Shown piece by piece: positions 53,541-63,499 of a DNA stretch of 64,000 nucleotides (the first letter of the stretch is position 1; each line of letters opens with the position of its first letter). Origin of the DNA: RGIG1902 sp034926865 (GTDB lineage: Bacteria; Bacillota; Clostridia; Oscillospirales; Butyricicoccaceae); contig JAYFQP010000010.1 of NCBI GenBank assembly GCA_034926865.1, positions 38,091 through 102,090 on the forward strand. The letters run 5' to 3'. Position numbers and translations under genes: made by a program. Under the pieces are notes generated by a model, which was given only the letters and a program-made list of their open reading frames with translations, was not told where the DNA came from and made no database searches.

Positions 53541-55296
53541 CCCGTTTGGCGGCAGGCAGCGTTATAGTAACGGAGGTACCCCTGCCCTCCTTACTGCGAA
53601 CATTAATTGAGCCGCCGTAAAACTCTACTATCTCTTTAGCTATTGCAAGGCCAAGGCCAGTGCCGCCCTTTTCTCTCGAGCGCGCCTTATCTACCCTGTA
53701 AAACCGCTCAAAAACTCTCGGCAAATCCTCCTCAGGTATGCCAAGGCCTGTATCCGACACGGTAAGGAATACGTTTTCGCCCTTTATTCCGCCGCTTATG
53801 TCCACCCGTCCTCCGCGCTGATTATATTTAACCGCATTGGACACAACATTCATAATCACCTGCTGGAGCCGATCCCGATCGCCGCAAACATTGGGTAGTT
53901 CCAGCGGTATCAGACACGAAAGGCTTATCCCCTGTTTCTCTGCTTCTATCTCCATAGACTCTGCCACGCTTTCAGCAATGCCTCTGAGATCGATCTCATC
54001 CTTCCCGGCCTCCATGCGCTCATAGTCAAGCTTTGTAAGGGTTAAAAGATCCTTGACAAGCCTTGTCATACGGTCAGCCTCGCTGTAAATGATGCCAAGA
54101 AACCGCTGTCTGGTATCGACATCTATATCGTCATAGGCGTCCATTAGCGTTTCCGTATAACCCTTGACATTGGTAAGCGGAGTTCTAAGCTCATGAGACA
54201 CATTTGCGACAAACTCCTTTCGGGCATCGTCCAGACGTTTTTGTTGTGTAACATCATGTAGAACCGCCATGATTCCCCCGCTCTCGCTTCCGGTTTTGAG
54301 CGGAGCAAAAAAGATCATCAGCATACGTTTGTTGACCGTGTAATCAATTTTGATATATTGTCCTTCTTCCACCATATCGCTCTCGTCTATGGCAAGGTCA
54401 GGGAAAACATCAGCATATACTGCATTTTCATCAAACTTTCGCCCCAGCATTTTCTCCGCTTCCGGGTTAATATGCATTATACGGCCGTTAACGTCAAATG
54501 CCACAACACCGTCCGCCATATGGATAAAAAGGGTATTAAGCTTTCCTCTTTCATCATCGATCGTCCTTAGGTTATCTTGAAGCTTTAGCGACATCTCATT
54601 GAATGTCTGGGTAAGTATTCCTATCTCATCCTTGGCGTAAATCTCGGCAAGATGGCTGAAATCACCGCTTGCTATCTGAGTGGCCTGATTTGTCAGCCTC
54701 TCGATTGGGGTAGTAATTGTCTTAGCCAGAAAAAAGCTTAAAAGTACAGCTACAAGCACACCGAACATCATGGCTCTGATAAGAATCGTAAACAGGTTCC
54801 AGTTAAGGTCGCTGAGCTCCTGCTTGTCGTCCATTACACCTACAATATAACCATCGCCGTTTTCTACGTTTATCGGGATAGCCACATCAAAATAATCGCT
54901 CAGTCTCTGAATATCCTCTCCCACATCTCCGCGCATAGCCTTTTGCATATTAGGCGTAAGCGAAAGACTCTGAGAAAGGCTATCGTCTGACCCTGCGAGA
55001 TATTTTCCCGTTGCAGCCTCCAATATATAAAATACTCGGTGTTCATCCACTCCAATTTGCCCTGAATATGCCTCCAGCACGGACCTAAGCTCACTTGAAG
55101 GATTTTTTGATTCCTTTTCAGTATTTTCCAGCGTTGATATAAACTCCGGAGTAAACACCATGGTCATTTGAGACAAAAAGTTATTAATATTATATGTAGT
55201 CACCGAGTTAATAAGAAATGTCCCGACAACTGCCATTACAGACACCATTATTAAAACCATTATGAGGACCAGCTTCATATGAAGGCTTCGGAACAT
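53524..55296 (-). CDS. walK: Sensor histidine kinase WalK
   Basis: 590 residues, start ATG 55296 after GGAGGG. Domains: TM1 (about 8-28), extracellular sensor region (about 30-170), TM2 (about 173-195), HAMP (about 195-248), PAS (about 258-355), HisKA with the phosphorylated His368 in NVSHELRTPL, and HATPase with VVSNAVKYN, SDTGLGIPE and GGTGLGLAI. Senses cell-wall status and phosphorylates WalR. The regulators yycH and yycI follow it; htrA, often last in this operon, is not seen. Confidence 0.95.
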   Translation of the reverse strand: MFRSLHMKLVLIMVLIMVSVMAVVGTFLINSVTTYNINNFLSQMTMVFTPEFISTLENTEKESKNPSSELRSVLEAYSGQIGVDEHRVFYILEAATGKYLAGSDDSLSQSLSLTPNMQKAMRGDVGEDIQRLSDYFDVAIPINVENGDGYIVGVMDDKQELSDLNWNLFTILIRAMMFGVLVAVLLSFFLAKTITTPIERLTNQATQIASGDFSHLAEIYAKDEIGILTQTFNEMSLKLQDNLRTIDDERGKLNTLFIHMADGVVAFDVNGRIMHINPEAEKMLGRKFDENAVYADVFPDLAIDESDMVEEGQYIKIDYTVNKRMLMIFFAPLKTGSESGGIMAVLHDVTQQKRLDDARKEFVANVSHELRTPLTNVKGYTETLMDAYDDIDVDTRQRFLGIIYSEADRMTRLVKDLLTLTKLDYERMEAGKDEIDLRGIAESVAESMEIEAEKQGISLSCLIPLELPNVCGDRDRLQQVIMNVVSNAVKYNQRGGRVDISGGIKGENVFLTVSDTGLGIPEEDLPRVFERFYRVDKARSREKGGTGLGLAIAKEIVEFYGGSINVRSKEGRGTSVTITLPAAKRGGEDV

Positions 55297-55335
55297 AATA
55301 TTTCTCCCTCCGTCAAACGGTTTTGCTTGCAGGCG

Positions 55336-56010
55336 TCAAATCTGAAGATAATAACCGGAACCGCGTTTTGTCATAAGATATTTGGGTTCGGCAGGGTCAT
55401 CCTCGAGCTTCTCTCTAAGTCTTCTCATCGCAACGTCCACTGCTCTTAGATCCCCGTAATAATCATATCCCCAAACCTTTTCCATAAACTCTTCTCTGGA
55501 AATAACGCGTGATGGGTTGCTCAGAAAATAGCAGATTATATCATATTCTTTCTGGGTAAGCTCAAGCATTTTTCCGTCTCTGCTTATACTCTGAAGAGAC
55601 TTATCTACCCTAAACGGCCCAAAGGATTCACCTTCGGAAGGTTTAATGATGCCTGTCCTGCGCATATTGGCTTTTATCCTGGCCGCCAGCTCCTTAACCG
55701 AAAAAGGTTTTGTTATATAATCATCGGCACCTTTTTCAAGCCCGAATATCTTATCAGCCTCTTCCTCTCGGGCAGTAACCATTATCACGGGAAGGTTCGA
55801 CCCCTGCCTTATTCTTCTGAGAACCTCAAACCCATCCATAACAGGAAGCATAACGTCAAGCAAAACAAGATCCACCTTGCCGGAAAGCGACATTTCAAGC
55901 CCGCTCTGTCCGTCATAAGCCGCTATAATATTATACCCTTCTCTCTTGAGATTAAAGGATATAAGGTCAACTATGCTTTTTTCATCTTCGATTATTAAAA
56001 TAGTGCTCAT
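55336..56010 (-). CDS. walR: Response regulator WalR
   Basis: 224 residues from ATG 56010; the in-frame TTG at 56022 lies within the ribosome binding site GGAGGCGCGG. OmpR-type: receiver with phosphorylated Asp52 (LVLLDVMLP) and Lys in TKPFSVKELAARI, then winged-helix DNA-binding domain (EYDIICYFL, VWGYDYYGDLRAVDVAMRRL). In Firmicutes it is usually essential and controls wall hydrolases. Thirty-nine bases before walK, same operon. Confidence 0.96.
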   Translation of the reverse strand: MSTILIIEDEKSIVDLISFNLKREGYNIIAAYDGQSGLEMSLSGKVDLVLLDVMLPVMDGFEVLRRIRQGSNLPVIMVTAREEEADKIFGLEKGADDYITKPFSVKELAARIKANMRRTGIIKPSEGESFGPFRVDKSLQSISRDGKMLELTQKEYDIICYFLSNPSRVISREEFMEKVWGYDYYGDLRAVDVAMRRLREKLEDDPAEPKYLMTKRGSGYYLQI

Positions 56011-56030
56011 CCGCGCCTCCAATCCGAGGG

Positions 56031-56564
56031 CTATATAAGCCCCCTGCTTTTAGCCATTGCAACTATGCATATGCTTTTAGCATCATTAACTTCGCCTCTG
56101 GCTATCATTTTTTCAAACTCCGCAAGGCTTATTCTTTCAGCTGTCAAAAACTCATCTTCATCCGGGCACTGCTCGCCGAAGGTGAGTTCAGAGGCTACAT
56201 ACATATGAAAAACCTCGTTATAAGCTCCAGGGCTTGGATACACCTTCCCCAGATATACAAGCTTGCCGCAGGAGGCCCCAGTCTCTTCTCTAAGCTCTCT
56301 GACCGCTGCATCACGGTGGTTTTCACCTGGTTCAAGCTTACCTGCCGGGACTTCCAAAAGCTCGCAGCCAATACTGTATCTGTATTGCCTTACAAAATAA
56401 GCGCAGCCATCCTGCACCGCCAGTATTACCGCCGCACCAGGATGACAGACAACCTCTCGTAAGGCTTCCCTACCGTTTTCCAATTCTACCCGGTCATGCT
56501 TTACTGATATTATCTTACCTTTAAAGACCTCTTTTGAGTCAAGTTTTTTCTCAAAGTGACTCAT
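56031..56564 (-). CDS. nudF: NUDIX hydrolase (ADP-ribose pyrophosphatase)
   Basis: 177 residues, start ATG 56564, only two bases after the cinA stop. The Nudix box GKLEPGENHRDAAVRELREE is complete, with the ADP-ribose-type pattern FVRQYRYSIG and the late LSEF-like SLAEFEKMI. It should break ADP-ribose to AMP and ribose-5-phosphate. The pairing with cinA (which can also cleave ADP-ribose/NMN) suggests shared pyridine-nucleotide recycling. Confidence 0.92.
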   Translation of the reverse strand: MSHFEKKLDSKEVFKGKIISVKHDRVELENGREALREVVCHPGAAVILAVQDGCAYFVRQYRYSIGCELLEVPAGKLEPGENHRDAAVRELREETGASCGKLVYLGKVYPSPGAYNEVFHMYVASELTFGEQCPDEDEFLTAERISLAEFEKMIARGEVNDAKSICIVAMAKSRGLI

Positions 56565-56566
56565 AA

Positions 56567-57805
56567 TTATTTCTCCAATATCTCTTGCCTTATTAGGTTA
56601 AAGGCATGGCTGGCCGTTGAGTTTCTCACCCGTTGGCGTGTACGCATATATCTTGGATCAGGTTTTACCACCTTGTCCAGCCCTTCGGCGCTTAAGGCGA
56701 TATAAACTGTCCCCACAGGTTTTTCCTCGCTTCCGCCTCCTGGACCCGCTATGCCTGTCGTAGATATGCCGATATCCGCTCCTGTAAGCTTTCTTACCCC
56801 TCTTGCCATCTCAATGGCTGTTTCGGCGCTGACGGCCCCGAAGTTTTTAAGCGTCTCTTTAGATACGCCAAGCACATTCATCTTTACCTCGTTTGAATAT
56901 GTTACCGCTCCGCCAAGGTAGCAGGAAGAGCTCCCCGAAATATCGGTTATCCTTTTGCCGAGAAGCCCGCCTGTGCAGGATTCAGCCGTTGCAAGGGTAA
57001 GACCCTTTTGAGTTAGCCCTTTGACAATAACTTCCTCAAGTGATGATACGTCAACCCCATATACGACGTCGCCAAGCACTTTTTTAATCTCTATTACAAC
57101 GGGGTCTATAAGGGCATACGCCTCATCTTCGCTTTCAGCCTTCGCCGTGACCCTGACCTCGCACTCGCCCTCCTTGGCATAGGGGGCGGCTGTGGGATTT
57201 TTAAGGCTGTTCATAAGGTACGAAAGCTTATCCTCCATGGCGCTTTCTCCCATGCCGAAAATCTTTATGAAACGGGAACGTATAACCTTGCCATCTGTGC
57301 AAAGACGCTCAAGATAGGGTCTTGCCCTGTATTTAAACATGGGCGTACACTCCGAGGGAGGCCCTGGAAGCATTATCACATGGCAGCCTTCGGAATAAAA
57401 GGCACAGCCTGGGGCTGTTCCCCAGTCGTTAACAAGCACTTCACAGTCCTCAGGCAGCATAGCCTGCTTTTCGTTATTTGGCGTCATACGCTCGCCCATT
57501 CGCTCGTGGAGGCGCTTTTGCTGCTCTTCATCCATATAAAGCTTTTTACCAAAGCAGGCTGCGATCGTCTCCTTTGTCAAATCATCGGCAGTGGGGCCGA
57601 GGCCGCCTGTCGTAATGATTATGTCGGCTCTCTTTTTGGCGATTTCCAGAACCTCTGAAAGCCTCTCAGGATTATCGCCCACAACCGTATGATGATATAC
57701 GTTTATTCCCAGCTCAGAAAGACCCTGAGAGAGCATTTGAGCATCTGTATTTGCTATTTCGCCGAGCAGCAGCTCGGTTCCTACAGCTATAAGCTCACAC
57801 TTCAT
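56567..57805 (-). CDS. cinA: CinA-family NMN deamidase / ADP-ribose pyrophosphatase
   Basis: 412 residues, the usual full length, start ATG 57805 after GGAGG. N-terminal molybdopterin-binding-like domain (TTGGLGPTADDLTKE, LPGPPSECTPMF) and C-terminal PncC-type NMN amidohydrolase domain (ATAESCTGGLLGKRITDI, STTGIAGPGGGSEEKPVGTVY). In some Firmicutes it is a competence-induced protein. Both halves are complete. Confidence 0.94.
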   Translation of the reverse strand: MKCELIAVGTELLLGEIANTDAQMLSQGLSELGINVYHHTVVGDNPERLSEVLEIAKKRADIIITTGGLGPTADDLTKETIAACFGKKLYMDEEQQKRLHERMGERMTPNNEKQAMLPEDCEVLVNDWGTAPGCAFYSEGCHVIMLPGPPSECTPMFKYRARPYLERLCTDGKVIRSRFIKIFGMGESAMEDKLSYLMNSLKNPTAAPYAKEGECEVRVTAKAESEDEAYALIDPVVIEIKKVLGDVVYGVDVSSLEEVIVKGLTQKGLTLATAESCTGGLLGKRITDISGSSSCYLGGAVTYSNEVKMNVLGVSKETLKNFGAVSAETAIEMARGVRKLTGADIGISTTGIAGPGGGSEEKPVGTVYIALSAEGLDKVVKPDPRYMRTRQRVRNSTASHAFNLIRQEILEK

Positions 57806-57825
57806 ATTATATTTCCTCCAAATTA

Positions 57826-58992
57826 TCAGCCTAAGGTGACCCGCTGAACTCCGGCTACGGCTCGCTCCACAAGACCATCAACGTCTATTTTTGCCTCCTG
57901 CTCCTCCACCTTTTGAAGCCTCGGCTTTGTCTGCGGGTGTCTGGGCGTGAATACGGTACAACAGTCTTCAAAAGGCAGGGAAGAAGTTTCAAAGGTGCCT
58001 ATATGCCTGGCCCTTTCTATTATCTCTTCCTTATCAAGCCCTATTGCCGGGCGGAAGACGGGCATTGTGCATACGGCCTGAGTACAGTTTATGGCTTCCA
58101 TTGTCTGGCTTGCCACCTGTCCAAGGCTCTCTCCTGTTATAAGCGCGCCGCAATCCTGATTCTCGGCAACTCGCTGTGCTATGCGCATCATCATTCTGCG
58201 CATGATGATAGTAAAATAATCCTCCATGCAATTTTGGGAAATCTCGAGCTGTATCTCGGTAAATGGCACGAGGGTAACCGTCACCCTGCCGCTGTAATTT
58301 GATATAATATCAGCCAGCTTCAATACCTTATCCTTGGCCTCCTCTGAAGTATACGGATAGCTGAAAAAGTGGACTGCCCCAAGCTCAAGCCCTCTTTTGG
58401 CCATCATATATCCCGCAACTGGCGAGTCTATTCCGCCTGAAAGCAACAGCATGGCCCTGCCGTTGGAACCAACCGGCATTCCGCCGGCGCCCCTGTGCTT
58501 TTCGCAGGAAATATATGCTCCCTTGTCACGTATCTCGACAGTCACTATAACATCTGGCTCATCCATTCTGACCTTAAGCTCCGGATACAGGTCCGACAGA
58601 TATCCCCCAACCTCGGCCCCTATTTCAGGCGAAGTAAAAGGGAAGCGTTTATCTGCCCTTTTGGCCATAACTCTGAAGGTCTTTGCAGCCTTAAGGCGTC
58701 CTCCAAGATATTCACCCGCGGTCTGCTTTATTATTTCAATATCCTTTTGGCAGAAAACGGCTCTGGAAACAGAGTTAATGCCAAATATCTTAGTGACGGC
58801 ATCAAAGGCGGCCTCCATATCCTGATCTCCCAATGGCTCTACATATACTGTGGACTGCATGGACCAGACCTCGAACTCCCCAAGCTTCTTCATGCGGCCC
58901 CTTATCGTCCTTATAAGCTTATCCTCAAAGCGATAGCGGTTGAGGCCCTTGAGCACCAGCTCGCCGCACTTGAGAAGCAATACTTCCTGCAT
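57826..58992 (-). CDS. thiI: tRNA 4-thiouridine synthetase ThiI
   Basis: 388 residues, start ATG 58992 after AAGGAG. Ferredoxin-like and THUMP domains (about 1-160) precede an adenylating PP-loop domain (LLLSGGIDSPVAGYMM). It makes 4-thiouridine at tRNA position 8. Like many Gram-positive ThiI it lacks the C-terminal rhodanese domain and so depends on a partner cysteine desulfurase, encoded 11 bases upstream. Confidence 0.94.
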   Translation of the reverse strand: MQEVLLLKCGELVLKGLNRYRFEDKLIRTIRGRMKKLGEFEVWSMQSTVYVEPLGDQDMEAAFDAVTKIFGINSVSRAVFCQKDIEIIKQTAGEYLGGRLKAAKTFRVMAKRADKRFPFTSPEIGAEVGGYLSDLYPELKVRMDEPDVIVTVEIRDKGAYISCEKHRGAGGMPVGSNGRAMLLLSGGIDSPVAGYMMAKRGLELGAVHFFSYPYTSEEAKDKVLKLADIISNYSGRVTVTLVPFTEIQLEISQNCMEDYFTIIMRRMMMRIAQRVAENQDCGALITGESLGQVASQTMEAINCTQAVCTMPVFRPAIGLDKEEIIERARHIGTFETSSLPFEDCCTVFTPRHPQTKPRLQKVEEQEAKIDVDGLVERAVAGVQRVTLG

Positions 58993-59003
58993 TTTATTTC
59001 TCC

Positions 59004-60119
59004 TTAAAACATTTTAACTGCCTTCTCAAGAGCAAGGCAAAGTTCCTCTATATCTTCTGCACTGTTCTCAGGGCAAAAACTGGCCCTAAGAGCTGCATCT
59101 ATATTGCTTTTTGGAAGCCGCATAGCCTCAAGCACATGTGAGCGCCTGCCGCGTGAACAGGCCGACCCTCCGCTTACATATACTCCGCAGTCGCTCAGCA
59201 CTCTTATATAAATTTCGCTGCGCCCGCGGCACATGGAAAAGTTGACTATATGGTCAGCTGAAAGATATGGAGTATTGATTTCTCCACCCATAAGCTTTAT
59301 ATGGCTTATTAGGCTTTCTTTTATCATACTCATATGCTTTGCACCTTCGCTTATCCTCGGCAAGCGGTAATCAACAGCCGCCATAAACGCCGATATCTGC
59401 GGCATTCCCTCTGTGCCCGACCGCATGCCCGACTCCTGGTTGCCGCCATAAAGCAAAGGCTTTACGGAAACGCCCTTTCGAATATACATGGCGCCGCTGC
59501 CTTTCATCCCGCCTATCTTATGAGCCGAAACCGAAGCAAAATCGATATTCTTGAGCGGCATCGGCCTTTTGAGAAAGGTCTGAACACCGTCGAGATGGAA
59601 AAAACCGCTGGGATTTTTCTCCTTATATGCTTCCGCCGCCGCTTCAAACGGCAGAATAGCCCCCGTCTCGTTGTTTACGCCCTGCATAGTTACAAGTATC
59701 GTGTCCTCACGCATAGAAGAAATAAGCCTGTCAAGGCTGACCGTTCCATCCCTTTCGGGTGGGACAAGCGTTATTTCATATCCTTTGCCCTTAAGGTCAT
59801 TAAGCTTGTTTAGGACAGCGTCATGCTCGATCGATGTCGAGACAATATGCTTTCCCATATGCTTGTTTTTAAACGCCGCGCCATCAATAACTGTATTGAT
59901 GCTCTCTGTTCCACAGGATGTAAAAGTGACTTCCTCCGGAAGACAGCCTAAGGCAAGGGCTATACTGGCCCTTGCCTTGTCAAGTAGCGCTCTTGCCCGC
60001 CTGCCCCCTTCGTGAAGGGAGGACGGATTGCCGAAATTACCGGTCATTGTCTCTAAGGCGGCCTTTGCAGCCTCGGGCAAGACAGCTGTAGTCGCGGCAT
60101 TATCAAGATAAACCGCCAT
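59004..60119 (-). CDS. nifS: Cysteine desulfurase (NifS/IscS family) paired with ThiI
   Basis: 371 residues from ATG 60119, which overlaps the glnS stop (TAATG); GAAGGCGAA is the ribosome binding site. PLP enzyme that draws sulfur from cysteine: YLDNAATTA at the start, the PLP Lys in SVSAHKIGGMKGSGA, and the sulfur-carrying Cys in GSACSRGRR. The gene order nifS-thiI matches Bacillus NifZ-ThiI, so its main job is probably sulfur for 4-thiouridine rather than general Fe-S assembly. Confidence 0.93.
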   Translation of the reverse strand: MAVYLDNAATTAVLPEAAKAALETMTGNFGNPSSLHEGGRRARALLDKARASIALALGCLPEEVTFTSCGTESINTVIDGAAFKNKHMGKHIVSTSIEHDAVLNKLNDLKGKGYEITLVPPERDGTVSLDRLISSMREDTILVTMQGVNNETGAILPFEAAAEAYKEKNPSGFFHLDGVQTFLKRPMPLKNIDFASVSAHKIGGMKGSGAMYIRKGVSVKPLLYGGNQESGMRSGTEGMPQISAFMAAVDYRLPRISEGAKHMSMIKESLISHIKLMGGEINTPYLSADHIVNFSMCRGRSEIYIRVLSDCGVYVSGGSACSRGRRSHVLEAMRLPKSNIDAALRASFCPENSAEDIEELCLALEKAVKMF

Positions 60120-61783
60120 TATTTCGCCTTCTTTGTCCAACTATCCTTAAGCGTAACCGTGCGGTTGAATACCAGATTGCCCGGCCTTGAATCCCTGCTG
60201 TCGGCACAGAAATATCCAAGGCGCATAAACTGGAAGCTGTCCTGTGGCTTTGCGTCAGCAAGGCTCTTTTCAAGCTTGCAGCCTGTGAGCACTTTGAGCG
60301 AATCGGGGTTAAGATATTCGATAAAGTTCTTGTCAGCTCCATCGGGGGCAGGATCGGTAAACAGGTTGTCGTAAAGCCTTACCTGGGCATCAATGGCTGT
60401 GCCGCAGTCAACCCAGTGTATCGTGCCCTTTATCTTGCGCCCGTCAGATGCGTTGCCACCGCGGGAATCCATATCGCATTCAGCGTGAATCGCTGTAACC
60501 ACGCCGTTTTCATCCTTCTCACAGCTGGTGCATTTAACGATATAGGCTCCCTTGAGTCTTACCTCCCCGCCGACATAAAGGCGGTTATATTTCGGCACCG
60601 GAACCTCCATGAAGTCCTCTCGCTCGATCCAAAGCTCACGCGAGAATGAGACCTGTCTTGCCCCGTTCTCAGGCTTTTCAGGGTTATTCTCCACTTCAAA
60701 AGTCTCGCTCCTGCCATCCTCGTAATTATCAAGTATGAGCTTTACAGGGTCGAGAACTGCCATGACTCTGTCGGCCCTCATATTGAGGTCATCCCTGATG
60801 CAGTGCTCAAGGAAAGAATACTCAACTGTGCCCGCAACTTTTGAAACGCCGTTACCCTCACAGAAATTGCGAATGGATGAGGGCGTATACCCCCTGCGTC
60901 TCAGCCCACAGAGTGTCGGCATACGGGGATCATCCCATCCAGATACCTTCCCCTCTTCCACAAGTCTTCTGAGCTTGCGCTTGCTCATAACGGTATAGTT
61001 CATGCTGAGGCGCGAAAACTCTATCTGCCTCGGATGAGAAGGTACCGATACATTATCTATTACCCAATTATAGAGCGGCCTGTGGTCTTCATACTCCAAA
61101 GAGCAAAGGGAATGGGTGACGCCCTCGATGGCATCCTGAATGGGATGGGCAAAATCATACATCGGGAAGATACACCATTTTGTGCCCTGTCGGTGATGCT
61201 CTATATACCTGATCCTGTAAAGTACAGGGTCGCGCATGTTAAAGTTACCTGAAGCCAGATCTATTTTTGCTCTCAGAGTCATGCTGCCCTCGGGAAACTC
61301 GCCGTTTTTCATGCGAGCGAACAAATTGAGATTTTCTTCTACAGGCGTATCCCGATAAGGGCTGACTGCTGGGTTGGTCAAATCTCCCCTATTGGCTTTG
61401 AACTCTTCAGGTGAAAGCTTGCAGATATATGCAAGACCCTTCTTAATAAGCTCAACGGCATATTCATAGGTCTGTGAAAAATAGTCAGATCCATAAAAGA
61501 AACGGTCTCCCCACGAAAATCCAAGCCAGCGGATATCCTCCTTGATCGCATCGACATACTCTACATCCTCTTTGGCAGGATTTGTATCATCCATACGAAG
61601 ATTGCACATGCCTCCGAAGCGCTCAGCCGTTCCGAAATCTATCCATAAAGCCTTACAGTGGCCTATATGAAGGTATCCATTGGGCTCTGGCGGAAAACGA
61701 GTGTGTACTCTGTCATAAACTCCGTTCGCAAGGTCTTCCTTAATAAATTCATCTATAAAATTAGTGGAAGCTACATTTTCCAT
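60119..61783 (-). CDS. glnS: Glutaminyl-tRNA synthetase
   Basis: 554 residues, start ATG 61783 after AGGAG. Class I synthetase: TRFPPEPNGYLHIGHCKAL (HIGH motif), the VMSKRKLRRL (KMSKS) loop, RGYTPSSIRNF, and the GlnRS-type anticodon-binding beta-barrels. Most Firmicutes lack GlnRS and use misacylation plus GatCAB; some Clostridia have gained glnS. It overlaps nifS and is 9 bases after gltX. Confidence 0.95.
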   Translation of the reverse strand: MENVASTNFIDEFIKEDLANGVYDRVHTRFPPEPNGYLHIGHCKALWIDFGTAERFGGMCNLRMDDTNPAKEDVEYVDAIKEDIRWLGFSWGDRFFYGSDYFSQTYEYAVELIKKGLAYICKLSPEEFKANRGDLTNPAVSPYRDTPVEENLNLFARMKNGEFPEGSMTLRAKIDLASGNFNMRDPVLYRIRYIEHHRQGTKWCIFPMYDFAHPIQDAIEGVTHSLCSLEYEDHRPLYNWVIDNVSVPSHPRQIEFSRLSMNYTVMSKRKLRRLVEEGKVSGWDDPRMPTLCGLRRRGYTPSSIRNFCEGNGVSKVAGTVEYSFLEHCIRDDLNMRADRVMAVLDPVKLILDNYEDGRSETFEVENNPEKPENGARQVSFSRELWIEREDFMEVPVPKYNRLYVGGEVRLKGAYIVKCTSCEKDENGVVTAIHAECDMDSRGGNASDGRKIKGTIHWVDCGTAIDAQVRLYDNLFTDPAPDGADKNFIEYLNPDSLKVLTGCKLEKSLADAKPQDSFQFMRLGYFCADSRDSRPGNLVFNRTVTLKDSWTKKAK

Positions 61784-61792
61784 AATATACTC

Positions 61793-63439
61793 CTAAATAC
61801 TCTTAATATAATCTATTATACGCTTTTCGCATTTCTCCTGGCCCAAAAGATTCATGACAGCATGTAGGTCAGGAGTATTCTGCCTGCCTGTTACCGCCAT
61901 CCTCACAACTGAGCTGAGGTCGCCGATATGGCCCCGATAGGTTCCCATCTCGGCCGATTTAAACTCTTTAACCTCAGATGCAAATCCGATTAAAGGGCAT
62001 AGCTCCTTCATTTTGCCGAACCATGTATCCTTATCATCCTCTGAGTTAAAAACCTTTATATAACTCTCCAGAATCTCCTTCTGAAGCGGTGCATCGATAT
62101 CAAGAATCTCATCCCTTTGAAAAAGGCTGTCAAAGAAATAAGAGCAATACCCGCGGACATCACTCCACTTTGCGATATCTTTACGCGGCTTGTTGCCGCC
62201 CCTGTCGATAGAGAATATTCCCTCAGTATAAGCTTTATCATTCACAAGACATGTATAAAGCTCACGGTCATAATCTTCGGCCCACTTCACCGCCATTTCG
62301 GCCACATCCCCCGCCTTCATGCGGGATATAACCTCGGACGATACGCTATGAAGCTTTTTGAGATCAAACAAAGCTCCTGACTGTCCCATCTTGTCGAGCT
62401 TAAACTTATACTCTGTATATGGAAGATCTTTATTCTGCCTGCGCCAGTCTTCATAAGTGGAGTTGGCAAGAGTCAAAAGGTATTCAATAACGCTGTCCGC
62501 CGGATAACCCTCCTCAGAAAAATAACTGACGGCGGCCTCGGGATCCTTTCTCTTTGAAAGCTTGCGCTTTGACCCATCTTCTTCCTTCATAACTGGGGAA
62601 ACATGGGCATATTTAGGCGCCTTCATCCCAAGCACATAAAAAAGCTGCAGGTGAATGTTGACAGAGGAAACCCACTCATCTCCCCTTATGACGTGAGTCG
62701 TTCCCATCAGGCTATCATCGACGGCATGGGCAAAATGATATGTGGGTATACCATCGCTTTTCAGAAGCACAACATCCACAATATTTTCGTCCATCTCAAT
62801 CTGGCCCTTGATTATATCCTTATATTTTATCCTGCCGCCCGGCTTTCCGGGGGAATGTACGCGCATAACATAACTCTTCCCAGCTTTTAAATTCTCCTCG
62901 ATCTGTTCATAGCTGAGACCCCGGCATTTTGCGTACTCGCCGTAATAACCCGGAAGCGCCTTGTCTTCCTCCTGACGCTTTCTGATCTCAGCCAGCTCAT
63001 TCTCGCTGCAAAAGCATGGATAAGCCAGCCCTTTTTGGACAAGCTCCTTACAGAAAGCCTGATAAACCTCAGCCCTTTGGCTTTGAGTATAGGGGCCATA
63101 CTGCCCCTTGTCACCTCCGGACAAAACACCTTCATCAAATCGGATCCCAAAGCTCTCGAGCCCTGTCAGTATGGCAGAAATACCGCCTTCATGCTCCCTT
63201 TTCTTATCGGTATCCTCTATCCTGAGCATAAAGACGCCGCCGCTTTGATGCGCGCACCTTTCATTAACAAGAGATGTAAAGACGCCGCCGATATGAAGAA
63301 ATCCCGTGGGGCTGGGAGCAAACCTTGTAACCATAGCACCTTCTGGAAGCTGCCTTTTGGGATATATATCCTCCCTGTACTGCTGTGCAGTCGTTTGGAT
63401 GTGCGGAAACAATAATTCCGCAAGCCTGTTGTTGTCCAT
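61793..63439 (-). CDS. gltX: Glutamyl-tRNA synthetase
   Basis: 548 residues from ATG 63439, with CGGAGTG upstream. Class I: RFAPSPTGFLHIGGVFT (HIGH), KLSKRKD (KMSKS). The N-terminus carries about 35 residues ahead of the HIGH strand, and the protein is longer than the common 480-500 residue form, resembling the enlarged bacterial type of some Clostridia. With a separate GlnRS beside it, it may be strictly discriminating for tRNA-Glu; this is inference. Confidence 0.94.
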   Translation of the reverse strand: MDNNRLAELLFPHIQTTAQQYREDIYPKRQLPEGAMVTRFAPSPTGFLHIGGVFTSLVNERCAHQSGGVFMLRIEDTDKKREHEGGISAILTGLESFGIRFDEGVLSGGDKGQYGPYTQSQRAEVYQAFCKELVQKGLAYPCFCSENELAEIRKRQEEDKALPGYYGEYAKCRGLSYEQIEENLKAGKSYVMRVHSPGKPGGRIKYKDIIKGQIEMDENIVDVVLLKSDGIPTYHFAHAVDDSLMGTTHVIRGDEWVSSVNIHLQLFYVLGMKAPKYAHVSPVMKEEDGSKRKLSKRKDPEAAVSYFSEEGYPADSVIEYLLTLANSTYEDWRRQNKDLPYTEYKFKLDKMGQSGALFDLKKLHSVSSEVISRMKAGDVAEMAVKWAEDYDRELYTCLVNDKAYTEGIFSIDRGGNKPRKDIAKWSDVRGYCSYFFDSLFQRDEILDIDAPLQKEILESYIKVFNSEDDKDTWFGKMKELCPLIGFASEVKEFKSAEMGTYRGHIGDLSSVVRMAVTGRQNTPDLHAVMNLLGQEKCEKRIIDYIKSI

Positions 63440-63499
63440 TTTTAGCAACACTCCGAATCTTTATTTAATCAAATATCTATTTAAATACATGTAGTAAAT

